From the NCBI GenBank assembly GCA_039033855.1, contig JBCCBV010000001.1, forward strand, positions 62,001 to 126,000: a stretch of DNA of 64,000 bases. The letters run 5' to 3'. Positions 1 to 7,091 of the stretch are shown here, one piece after another. Made by a program: the position numbers and the translations under genes. This DNA is from JBCCBV01 sp039033855 (GTDB taxonomy: Bacteria; Planctomycetota; Phycisphaerae; Phycisphaerales; Phycisphaeraceae). The notes under the pieces were generated by a model. That model made no database searches. It was not told the DNA's origin and saw only the letters and a list, made by a program, of their open reading frames with translations. Position 1 is the stretch's first letter. Each line of letters begins with the position of its first letter.

Positions 1-46
1 GGGTGCTTCCGGGGGCGGGGGCGTGGTCGGGGGTGCTTCCGGGGGC
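1..46. repeat. 16-bp direct repeat, 30-bp period
   Basis: The 16-mer starting GGGTGCTTCC occurs at 1-16 and again at 31-46. In the reading frame of the partial gene here it encodes a Gly-Ala-Ser-Gly-Gly block repeated every 10 residues. The array may continue to the left of the window. Confidence 0.7.
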
Positions 47-214
47 CACGACCGCAGACGCGGCGAGGGCCACCACGCCTACCAGCTCAAGCAGGTCTTC
101 GATGTCTACTGCCGGAAGTACAGCCTGAACCGCGACATCCGCCCGCTATCCAGCAAGCACTTCCGCCGACCCAGCCTGCACGGCCAAACCCACCTGTTCG
201 GCCCGCACGCCTGA
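2..214 (+). CDS. C-terminal end of a glycine-rich repeat protein (partial)
   Basis: The frame is open from the left edge to a TGA at 212-214. The first ~15 residues are glycine-rich (GASGG blocks). About 50 basic, histidine-rich residues with one cysteine follow (YQLKQVFDVYCRKYSLNRD region, then SLHGQTHLFGPHA). I do not recognise the family. The true start lies outside the window; a GTG at 23 is only an internal valine. Codon use is as GC-biased as the neighbours. The opposite strand next door is the PEP-CTERM gene, so this gene is convergent with it, and the hairpin at 261-291 separates the two. That the frame is really coding is inferred from the in-frame repeat. Confidence 0.45.
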   Translation, partial: GASGGGGVVGGASGGHDRRRGEGHHAYQLKQVFDVYCRKYSLNRDIRPLSSKHFRRPSLHGQTHLFGPHA

Positions 215-260
215 TGCCATGCAAGGCCGCTTCTGCAAATCGATCCGAACCATGCGCAAA

Positions 261-291
261 GAAAAACGGCCCCCGCGATGGGGGGCCGTTT
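261..291 (-). terminator. intrinsic terminator of the PEP-CTERM gene
   Basis: AAACGGCCCC pairs with GGGGCCGTTT around a short loop. Read on the minus strand the hairpin is followed by TTTTTC, so it ends transcription from the gene at 325-1125. It could also act weakly for the + strand gene ending at 214. Confidence 0.75.
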
Positions 292-324
292 ACATGGGTT
301 GGTTTAAATCGAAGCCAATCGCGA

Positions 325-1125
325 TCAGGCGGTGCGACGCCGACGAGCCATCAGGCCCAGGGCACCCAGGCCGGCCAGCGTGGCCACGCCCGGCTCGGGA
401 ACCACCACCACGTCAATCGCGACCGATTCCAGCGGGAAGCCGCCCACGGTCGACACGCCAATGGCGAAGCTGTACTCGCCCGCGGCGAACGGGTCGTACG
501 TCGCGCTTGGAGCCTCGATCACCGGAATCGAGCCCGGCGTGCCCGGGGGGACGGGGGTTCCAAAACCATCGACCGAGAACGACGTGCCCAAGAAGCCGAA
601 CAGCAAGTTCTGCGAGCCCTGGGCAATCTCGCCATCGGCGAAATCTTCAAACGTCGAAATCGTGGCCGCCGGGGCGGCGATGTCGTAGTCGATCCGGCCG
701 AGAGAGCTAAACGGCGTGTCCACCCCGGCGTCGAAGTCGTAGAGCAAATCAAAGTTGTAGTCGGTGATCGACGGGTCATTGGCCCCGCTGATGCTGCGGA
801 CCTCAACGTAGAAGTTGAAGTTCCACTCCGAGCCGAGCAGCTGCGTACCGCCGATGTCATCCACACCCGGCTGGGCGATGTACACGCCGTCCTGCAGCGG
901 GTCGGGGATCACGGCCGGCAGATTGAACCGCTGTGTCGAGGACAAGGCGACAGTGATCAGGTTGTCACCATCGACGATCTGCGTCGACGCGGCGACGGAG
1001 TCGTTGGGAATCCCGGTGCCGCCGAACGTGGCGTTCGGGAACGGGCCGAAGGTGTCAAAAATGGGGTCCGCCGAGGCAGGCACCCCAGCCAAGACAAGAA
1101 CAGACGACAGACAGATGCGTTTCAT
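325..1125 (-). CDS. PEP-CTERM sorting domain protein
   Basis: 266-residue exported protein of unknown function. An N-terminal signal peptide (MKRICLSSVLVLAGVPASA) is followed by a beta-rich acidic ectodomain. The C-terminus carries the classical tripartite sorting signal: VPEPG, a hydrophobic stretch (ATLAGLGALGLMA) and an RRRR cluster. Such tails are recognised by exosortases, which cleave at or near the PEP motif; an exosortase gene lies at 14226. The start is ATG 1125 because GGGAGAAAG lies just upstream with good spacing. It is monocistronic, with its own T-tract terminator. The gene is divergent from the exported protein at 1551, with a structured 425-bp gap between. Substrate status is inference from the tail. 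Confidence 0.85.
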   Translation of the reverse strand: MKRICLSSVLVLAGVPASADPIFDTFGPFPNATFGGTGIPNDSVAASTQIVDGDNLITVALSSTQRFNLPAVIPDPLQDGVYIAQPGVDDIGGTQLLGSEWNFNFYVEVRSISGANDPSITDYNFDLLYDFDAGVDTPFSSLGRIDYDIAAPAATISTFEDFADGEIAQGSQNLLFGFLGTSFSVDGFGTPVPPGTPGSIPVIEAPSATYDPFAAGEYSFAIGVSTVGGFPLESVAIDVVVVPEPGVATLAGLGALGLMARRRRTA

Positions 1126-1550
1126 GGTCTTTCTCCCAACCAAAATCCCGCGGAAGCCTTTCCGCAGTAACGCATTGTGGGCGACCCGACACGGACTGGC
1201 AAGGGGCATGCGCCTGGCTGACCCATTACTCACGCGGCCTAACTGTTTGCTAGCGCCGTCTCGGGGTTTCTTCGCCTCCCTCGCATGATTTCGTGACGAG
1301 CGGCGCAGCCGCAACTCTTCAAGCGCGGAGCCAAGAAACCCCGTCACGCACCGCGCAGCCGGCACAACCGGCAACAGGCGCCCGGCCCGGCCGGGCCGCA
1401 TATCCGCACCTCGATTCGATCCGTTGCTGGGAATAGGAGCCCGACGGCACGCACGCTCGCACGGCTGTGGTTCTCTTGCTTCGCCGCCAACGGGACCACG
1501 ACCCGCCCGGCCTACCTTGGACCCCGCGAGGCTCACAAAGGATTCGACTC
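1126..1550. other. 425-bp divergent intergenic region
   Basis: Upstream of both the PEP-CTERM gene (-) and the exported-protein gene (+). No convincing ORF. Its main content is the long inverted repeat at 1262-1343, which encloses a GCGGC-GCA-GCCGC hairpin. I could not pick a credible promoter for either gene by eye. Confidence 0.5.
1262..1343. repeat. 11-bp perfect inverted repeat, possible structured RNA
   Basis: CGGGGTTTCTT at 1262-1272 is perfectly complementary to AAGAAACCCCG at 1333-1343. The 60-nt interior contains further pairing (CTCC with GGAG next to the arms, and a GCGGC/GCCGC hairpin near 1297-1312). There is no T-tract, so it is not a simple terminator. It may be a 5' leader element of the minus-strand PEP-CTERM transcript or a small mobile-element remnant. 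Confidence 0.5.
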
Positions 1551-2252
1551 ATGACTCACCGCCGACTCACCGCCGCCTTCGCCCTGACCGCTGGCTGCCT
1601 GACCGCCCTCCCGGCACTGGCCGAGCGCGAGCCCATGGACTTCGCCATCGAAGACGGCCAGGTGCAACTCGCCGAAACCTTCGCCACCAAGGTCGAAGTG
1701 CTCGGCGTGGCCATCACGTCTGGCGGACAACAACTGCCGGTCACCCTCTGCGTCCACATCGGCGACGACGCCTTCGAGCCGTTCGGCGGCTACGCCAGCC
1801 CAGCCCAAACCGGCAACCTCAACGACGGCCACCGACGATCCTTCATCATCGACCGCGTGTTCGACCCCAGCGACGTGATCACCATCGAGGCCCAGAGCTG
1901 GTACGGCAGCGACCTGTCGAGCGCCCAAGACGCCGACTACGGCACCTTGTATCAGCGCGATTCGCACGAGCAGTCCGACTTCGTCCGCGTGCTTCGCCAT
2001 GGCGACGCCGTGCCCGACGTCTCCGGCTTCGACGGCCAGGCCGACGTCGCCGCCTATCTCGACCTCTACATCGACAGCACGTCCAACACCATGCGGCTGC
2101 TCGAGAACCAAGTCATCTATCTGTACGAACTCGGCACGTCTTCGGCGACGTCTTCCGCCGCCGACTTCCAGGACCTGGTCGTGCTGGTGACCCTCGGCAA
2201 GTCGCCCGAAGAACTGGCCCAGCCCTACAGCCTCGAAGCCTCGTTCGACTGA
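1551..2252 (+). CDS. exported protein of unknown function
   Basis: 233-residue protein with a clear signal peptide (Arg-rich start, hydrophobic core ending ALPALAE). The mature part is acidic and beta-strand-like with no motif that I recognise, no transmembrane segment and no sorting tail. Start ATG 1551 is supported by AAAGGA 8-13 nt upstream. An intrinsic terminator follows 47 nt after the stop, so it is probably transcribed alone. Divergent from the PEP-CTERM gene, which makes a shared cell-surface role possible but unproven. Confidence 0.65.
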   Translation: MTHRRLTAAFALTAGCLTALPALAEREPMDFAIEDGQVQLAETFATKVEVLGVAITSGGQQLPVTLCVHIGDDAFEPFGGYASPAQTGNLNDGHRRSFIIDRVFDPSDVITIEAQSWYGSDLSSAQDADYGTLYQRDSHEQSDFVRVLRHGDAVPDVSGFDGQADVAAYLDLYIDSTSNTMRLLENQVIYLYELGTSSATSSAADFQDLVVLVTLGKSPEELAQPYSLEASFD

Positions 2253-2682
2253 GCGACGCCGCCCCGCGGCACGGCCGCCAACACAAAAGCTCTCCCCCAC
2301 CGCCGACCGCTCGGCGGTTTTTGATGCGCCTCGGCCAATGCTTTGACGCTCAAACCCAGGGCAGTGAACGCCGATCGCACCGCCGGTCTGGCGGTCGCCG
2401 CGAACCCGGTCACACGGCCCGGCAGGCCGGAATAACCCCGGGCGGCCACCGGTGATCTCCACAATCTGTCCCCCGAGTCATTGAAAACAAGAGGGTTAGA
2501 CACGCCCTTGAACGGCCGATGTACCCCATAGCCAGCCATCGACCCGCGATCGATCCCCAAGAAAAACACGGCGCGCGACTTGTTGAAGAAAAGGCGGCCG
2601 GGAAACGGCCAATAACCGAACCCTAGAATGGAGCGCCCCGAAACCCGGGGACCCCGCCCACGACCGGAAAGCGAGACCCCAC
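2253..2682. other. 430-bp intergenic region upstream of clpC
   Basis: Contains the terminator of the preceding gene (2299-2322), a GGCCG-GGAAA-CGGCC mini-hairpin at 2597-2611 and a TAGAAT hexamer at 2625-2630 that is a possible clpC -10. No CIRCE element (TTAGCACTC-N9-GAGTGCTAA) and no credible ORF. Confidence 0.5.
2299..2322 (+). terminator. intrinsic terminator
   Basis: ACCGCCGA and TCGGCGGT form a perfect 8-bp stem around a 4-nt loop, followed directly by a T-run. It lies 47 nt after the stop of the exported-protein gene. Confidence 0.85.
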
Positions 2683-5223
2683 ATGTTTGAACGCTTCACC
2701 GACCGCGCCCGCAAGGTTATGGCCCTGGCCAACCAGGAAGCCCAGCGCTTCAACCACGAATACATCGGCACCGAACACGTCCTGCTCGGCCTGGTCAAAG
2801 AAGGCTCGGGCGTCGGCGCCAACGTGCTCAAGAACCTCGACGTCGACCTCCGCAAGGTACGGCTCGAAGTCGAAAAGCTGGTCAAGTCCGGCCCGGACAT
2901 GGTCACCATGGGCAAGCTGCCCCAGACCCCCCGTGCCAAAAAGGTCATCGAGTACGCCATCGAAGAGGCCCGCAGCCTCAACCACAACTACGTCGGCACC
3001 GAGCACCTGCTGCTCGGCCTGCTGCGCGAGCACGAGGGCGTCGCCGCTCAGGTCTTGCAGAACCTCGGCCTGAAGCTCGAAGAGGTCCGCGAAGAAGTCC
3101 TCAATCTCTTGGGCGCCGGCGTCGACCCCGAAGAAGCCGCCACCGCCGGCGGGGGTTCGGACGCGCCCTCGGGCAAGGCCGGCAAAACCAAGAGCAAAAC
3201 CCCGGCGCTCGACAGCTTCGGCCGCGACCTCACCGAACTGGCCAAAGACGACCAGCTCGACCCGGTCATCGGCCGCAGCCATGAGATCGAACGCCTGGTG
3301 CAGATCCTCTGCCGACGCACCAAGAACAACCCCGTGCTCCTGGGCGAGGCCGGCGTGGGCAAGACCGCCATCGTCGAAGGCCTGGCGCAAAAGATCATCA
3401 CGCAAGACGTCCCCGAGATCCTGCTCGAACGCCGGATCGTCGTGCTCGACCTGGCGATGATGGTGGCCGGCACCAAGTACCGCGGCCAGTTCGAGGAGCG
3501 CATCAAGGCCGTGATGAATGAGGTGCGTCGCGCCAAGAACGTCCTGCTGTTCATCGACGAGCTGCACACGCTGGTCGGGGCCGGCGGGGCCGAGGGCGCC
3601 ATCGACGCCTCCAACGTCCTCAAGCCCGCGCTGTCGCGCGGCGAGATCCAGTGCATCGGAGCCACCACCCTCGACGAGTACCGCAAGTACATCGAGAAAG
3701 ACGGCGCCCTCGAACGCCGGTTCCAGACCATCCTGGTCGAGCCGCCCAGCAAGGAAGACACCGTCGCCATCATCCTGGGCCTGCGCGACCGCTACGAGGC
3801 CCACCACCGCGTGCAGATCACCGACGAGGCCGTGCAGGCCGCCGTCGAGCTGTCCGAGCGATACATCTCCGCCCGCGTCCAGCCGGACAAGAGCATCGAT
3901 GTCATCGACGAGGCCGGCGCCCGGATCCGCCTGAAGTCGATGAGCAAGCCCCCCAACCTGGCCGAGCTCGAAGAAAAGATCGAACGCCTGAGCGTCGAGA
4001 AAGACGGAGCCGTCAAGGCCGCCGACTACGAAAAGGCCGCCGAGCTCCGCGACCAGGCCGAGGCCCTGCGCCGCGAGAAAGAACAGATCCAGCGCGATTG
4101 GCGCGCCAAGTCCAAAGAAGTCGACGGCGTCGTCGACGAAGAGGTCGTGGCCGAGGTCGTCTCCAAGATGACCGGCGTGCCCCTGACCCGCCTGGAAAAG
4201 GCAGAGTCCGAACGGCTGCTCAAACTCGAAGACGACCTGCACAAGACCGTCGTGTCGCAGAGCGAGGCCGTGGTCGCCGTGTCCCGGGCCATCCGAAAAG
4301 CCCGCGCCGGCCTGAAAGACCCGCGCCAGCCCGTGGGCAGCTTCGTCTTCGTCGGGCCGTCCGGCGTGGGCAAGACCCTGCTCTGCAAAGCGCTCGCCGA
4401 CTTCCTGTTCGGCGGCCAGGACACCCTCCTGCGCATCGACATGTCCGAGTACATGGAGAAGCACAACGTCAGCCGGCTCATCGGCGCCCCTCCCGGCTAC
4501 GTCGGCTACGAAGAAGGAGGCCAGCTCACCGAACAAGTCCGGCGGAAGCCCTACTCGGTGGTGCTGCTCGACGAAATCGAAAAGGCCCACCCCGACGTCT
4601 TCAACATGCTGTTGCAGATCATGGAAGAGGGCCAGCTGACCGACTCGTTCGGACGGCACGTCGACTTCCGCAACGTCATCCTGATCATGACCTCGAACAT
4701 CGGCGCCGACCTGATCAAAAACAAAGGCGGCTTCGGCTTCGCCAAGCAAGACCAGGACGCCGACTACGAAAAGATCAAAACCACCCTCACCGCGGAAATC
4801 GAACGCTACTTCCGCCCCGAGTTCATCAACCGGCTCGACGACGTCATCGTCTTCCGCCCGCTGGTGAAGGACGACCTGAACACCATCGTCGAGTACGAAC
4901 TCAAGAAGGTCTTCCAACGGCTGGAAGAGCGCAACGTCGAACTGGTCGCCGACCAGCCGGCCAAAGACTTCCTCATCGACAAGGGCTACAACCCCGACTT
5001 CGGCGCCCGCCCGCTCCGCCGGGCCATCGCCAAGTACGTCGAAGACCCGCTGTCCGAAGCCATCCTCAAGGAAGAGGTCCGGCCGAACCAGCGCGTGGTG
5101 CTCACCCGCAACGAAGATATCGACCACCTGACCTTCACCGCCGAAGACAAGCCCGAGCCCGAGCCGAAAGAGGCCGAAACGGCCGAGCAGCCCGTCGCCG
5201 GCGCCGGCGCCGAAAGCACCTGA
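2683..5223 (+). CDS. clpC: ATP-dependent Clp protease ATP-binding subunit ClpC
   Basis: 846-residue Hsp100/AAA+ unfoldase that feeds substrates to the ClpP protease in the cytoplasm. The N-terminus has two Clp-N repeats (residues ~1-145, starting MFERFTDRARKVM). The first AAA+ domain has its P-loop GEAGVGKT at 221-228. A UVR-like coiled segment lies at about 440-470 (YEKAAELRDQAEALRREKEQ) and marks ClpC rather than ClpB. The second AAA+ domain has GPSGVGKT at 558-565, and a Clp D2-small domain closes the protein. Length and architecture are standard. The ~25-residue tail after D2 is acidic and Glu/Pro rich. ATG 2683 is the first codon of the conserved N-terminus. No heat-shock operator is visible. 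A long hairpin follows the gene. Confidence 0.96.
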   Translation: MFERFTDRARKVMALANQEAQRFNHEYIGTEHVLLGLVKEGSGVGANVLKNLDVDLRKVRLEVEKLVKSGPDMVTMGKLPQTPRAKKVIEYAIEEARSLNHNYVGTEHLLLGLLREHEGVAAQVLQNLGLKLEEVREEVLNLLGAGVDPEEAATAGGGSDAPSGKAGKTKSKTPALDSFGRDLTELAKDDQLDPVIGRSHEIERLVQILCRRTKNNPVLLGEAGVGKTAIVEGLAQKIITQDVPEILLERRIVVLDLAMMVAGTKYRGQFEERIKAVMNEVRRAKNVLLFIDELHTLVGAGGAEGAIDASNVLKPALSRGEIQCIGATTLDEYRKYIEKDGALERRFQTILVEPPSKEDTVAIILGLRDRYEAHHRVQITDEAVQAAVELSERYISARVQPDKSIDVIDEAGARIRLKSMSKPPNLAELEEKIERLSVEKDGAVKAADYEKAAELRDQAEALRREKEQIQRDWRAKSKEVDGVVDEEVVAEVVSKMTGVPLTRLEKAESERLLKLEDDLHKTVVSQSEAVVAVSRAIRKARAGLKDPRQPVGSFVFVGPSGVGKTLLCKALADFLFGGQDTLLRIDMSEYMEKHNVSRLIGAPPGYVGYEEGGQLTEQVRRKPYSVVLLDEIEKAHPDVFNMLLQIMEEGQLTDSFGRHVDFRNVILIMTSNIGADLIKNKGGFGFAKQDQDADYEKIKTTLTAEIERYFRPEFINRLDDVIVFRPLVKDDLNTIVEYELKKVFQRLEERNVELVADQPAKDFLIDKGYNPDFGARPLRRAIAKYVEDPLSEAILKEEVRPNQRVVLTRNEDIDHLTFTAEDKPEPEPKEAETAEQPVAGAGAEST

Positions 5224-5258
5224 GCACTGGGGCCACCTCCACAACCCATCGCCTACCA

Positions 5259-5300
5259 CGAGGCCAGCGCGTCCGGATAACCCCGGGCCCGCTGGCCTCG
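5259..5300 (+). terminator. long hairpin after clpC, terminator-like
   Basis: CGAGGCCAGCG (5259-5269) pairs perfectly with CGCTGGCCTCG (5290-5300) across a 20-nt loop. It is followed by GTTGATTT, a poor T-tract. It lies 35 nt after the clpC stop, so it is probably a transcript end. Confidence 0.55.
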
Positions 5301-5488
5301 GTTGATTTGCGACCACACGATTCGGCGCCAAAAATCACATCCTGCATAACGCTCGCCGCAAAACGACGCCCGGCGTCTGATCTCGCCCCGAATCTTGCCG
5401 ATAGCCCTCATGCAGCCGTCATTCGGCGTGGGGGTCGGACGCCCCGCCGCCGCTGGAAGCGCCAAGCACGTTGGGCCCTTTCCCCGCC

Positions 5489-6988
5489 ATGAACCAAGCC
5501 CTCCTCGATCGGGTCCTCCGCTCGCCGCGTCTGCCGACGCTGCCCGCGATCGCCGTCGAAGTCATCGACCTGGTCAAAGACCCCGACGTCACCATCCGCA
5601 AGATCGCCGAAACGATCCAGAACGACCCCGCCCTGGCCGGCAAGGTCCTCAAGACCGTCAACTCCAGCTTCTACGGCCAGTCCAAGGCCATCAGCTCGAT
5701 CCAGCAAGCCCTGGTCGTGCTCGGCCTGCGGTCGGTCAAGACCCTGGCGCTCGGCTTCACCCTGGTGACCAATCTCGAGGTCGACGCCGACAACACGCCC
5801 GACGGCTTCGACCACATGGGCTTCTGGAAGCGCAGCCTGTTTTCCGCCTCCGCCGCCAAAAAGCTGGCCGACGAAGTCAAGCTCGGCGAGCCCGAAGAAG
5901 TCTTCCTGGCCGCGCTCATGCAAGACCTGGGCATGGTCGCCCTGAGCCAGACGCTCGGCGCCGAATACGAACCGGTCCTCCGCTCGGCCGGCCCCAAACA
6001 CCGCGCTCTGGCCCGCCACGAGCGCGAAGCCTTCGAGATGGACCACGCCCAGCTCGGCGCCGAACTCGCCAAAACCTGGGGCCTGCCCGAGGTTCTCATC
6101 GAGCCCATCCGCTGGCACGAGAACCCCGACGGCGCCCCGGCCGAAACCCGCGACCTCGCCCGCATCCTGGCCGTCAGCAACCGCGTCGCCGAAATCTACG
6201 ACGACCCCGAAGACGCCCAGGCCATCGAAGACTACTACCGCTGCCTGCAAGGCTGGTTCAACCTCGGGCGCGAAGTCGCCGAGCCCGTCCTGGCGTCGAT
6301 CCACGCCCCGGCCGGCCAGATGAAGCGGCTCTTCGAGCTGCCCGCCGGCGAGTTCGGCGACGCCGAGGCCATCCTCGCCAAAGCCAACGAGGTCCTCGAA
6401 ACCCTCTCGCTCCAAGGCCAGCACGAAGCCGAACAACTCAAGCGCGAAAAGCAGGCCCTCGCCGCCGAGGTCCGCACCGACTCGCTCACCGGCGTCGCCA
6501 ACCGCAGGCGCTTCAACGAGTACCTGACCGAACGCTTCGTCGAAGCCCTCAAGCGACGCACCCCGCTGGCGCTGCTGTTCCTCGACGCCGACCACTTCAA
6601 GGCCTTCAACGACGTCCACGGCCACGCCACCGGCGACCGGGTCCTGATCGAAATCGGCAAGGTGCTCCGCGACCAGTTCCAGGTCCCCGACCTGCCCTGC
6701 CGGTACGGCGGGGAAGAGTTCGCCGTCATCATGCCCGGCACCGACCGCCGCACCGCCTCGCTCGCCGCCGAACGCCTGCGCAACAGCATCGAACAAGCCG
6801 CCGTGCCCTCCTGCACCGGCGAGCCGCTGCACGTGACCGCCAGCATCGGCGTGGCCGCCTACGAGGGCGCGGTGTTCCGCCGACCCGAGCAGCTGGTCAA
6901 GGCCGCCGACCAGGCCGCCTACGCCGCCAAATCGGCCGGCCGCAACTGCGTCCGCGTGTTCACGCCCAAGGTGCCCAAGGCCGCCTGA
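5489..6988 (+). CDS. HDOD-GGDEF protein (probable diguanylate cyclase)
   Basis: 499-residue cytoplasmic signalling protein. Residues ~10-205 form an HDOD domain (RLPTLPAIAVEVI, then QNDPALAGKVLKTVNSSFYG). A ~100-residue helical linker rich in Glu/Lys follows, then a GGDEF domain from ~330. The active-site motif is GGEEF at 407-411, preceded by RY, so diguanylate cyclase activity is expected. The inhibitory I-site RxxD is broken: Asp401 is present but the Arg position is Gln398, suggesting loss of product inhibition at this site. Start is ATG 5489, as a TTG 18 bases upstream has no better context. No Shine-Dalgarno sequence. It is followed by a large folded element before yidC. Confidence 0.88.
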   Translation: MNQALLDRVLRSPRLPTLPAIAVEVIDLVKDPDVTIRKIAETIQNDPALAGKVLKTVNSSFYGQSKAISSIQQALVVLGLRSVKTLALGFTLVTNLEVDADNTPDGFDHMGFWKRSLFSASAAKKLADEVKLGEPEEVFLAALMQDLGMVALSQTLGAEYEPVLRSAGPKHRALARHEREAFEMDHAQLGAELAKTWGLPEVLIEPIRWHENPDGAPAETRDLARILAVSNRVAEIYDDPEDAQAIEDYYRCLQGWFNLGREVAEPVLASIHAPAGQMKRLFELPAGEFGDAEAILAKANEVLETLSLQGQHEAEQLKREKQALAAEVRTDSLTGVANRRRFNEYLTERFVEALKRRTPLALLFLDADHFKAFNDVHGHATGDRVLIEIGKVLRDQFQVPDLPCRYGGEEFAVIMPGTDRRTASLAAERLRNSIEQAAVPSCTGEPLHVTASIGVAAYEGAVFRRPEQLVKAADQAAYAAKSAGRNCVRVFTPKVPKAA

Positions 6989-7055
6989 GCCTGCGATCGA
7001 CTCGGGCTTCGCCCAGCCCGCGCCGCCCCAGGCGGATTGACAATCGATCGCAGGC
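6989..7055 (+). other. three-way-junction structured element between HDOD-GGDEF gene and yidC
   Basis: GCCTGCGATCGA (6989-7000) is perfectly complementary to TCGATCGCAGGC (7044-7055). The enclosed 43 nt hold two hairpins: GGGC-TTC-GCCC at 7004-7014 and CCGCC-CCA-GGCGG at 7023-7035. It starts immediately after the TGA at 6986-6988. No T-tract follows. It may protect the 3' end, act as an atypical terminator, or be a small RNA. Confidence 0.6.
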
Positions 7056-7075
7056 GAACCACGCCCGTGCGGTGG

Positions 7076-7081
7076 TATGCT
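7076..7081 (+). promoter_or_regulatory. candidate -10 element (TATGCT) of yidC
   Basis: TATGCT lies 10 nt before the chosen ATG 7092. There is no Shine-Dalgarno sequence, and transcription starting ~6-7 nt downstream would give a leader of about 4 nt. A good -35 is not visible; TTGACA at 7037-7042 is 33 nt away, too far. Confidence 0.4.
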
Positions 7082-7091
7082 CGCCCGCCTC

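Noticed and set aside
2323..2682. CIRCE or CtsR operator upstream of clpC
   Set aside because: No matching inverted or direct repeat was found by eye.
2623..5331. A 902-codon open frame antisense to clpC
   Set aside because: Low-complexity Val/Gly/Asp translation with no motif. The clpC frame is unambiguous.
7037..7081. TTGACA (7037-7042) paired with TATGCT (7076-7081) as a yidC promoter
   Set aside because: Spacing is 33 bp, about double what a sigma-70-type promoter allows. Only the TATGCT is kept as a candidate -10. The TTGACA also lies inside the structured element.
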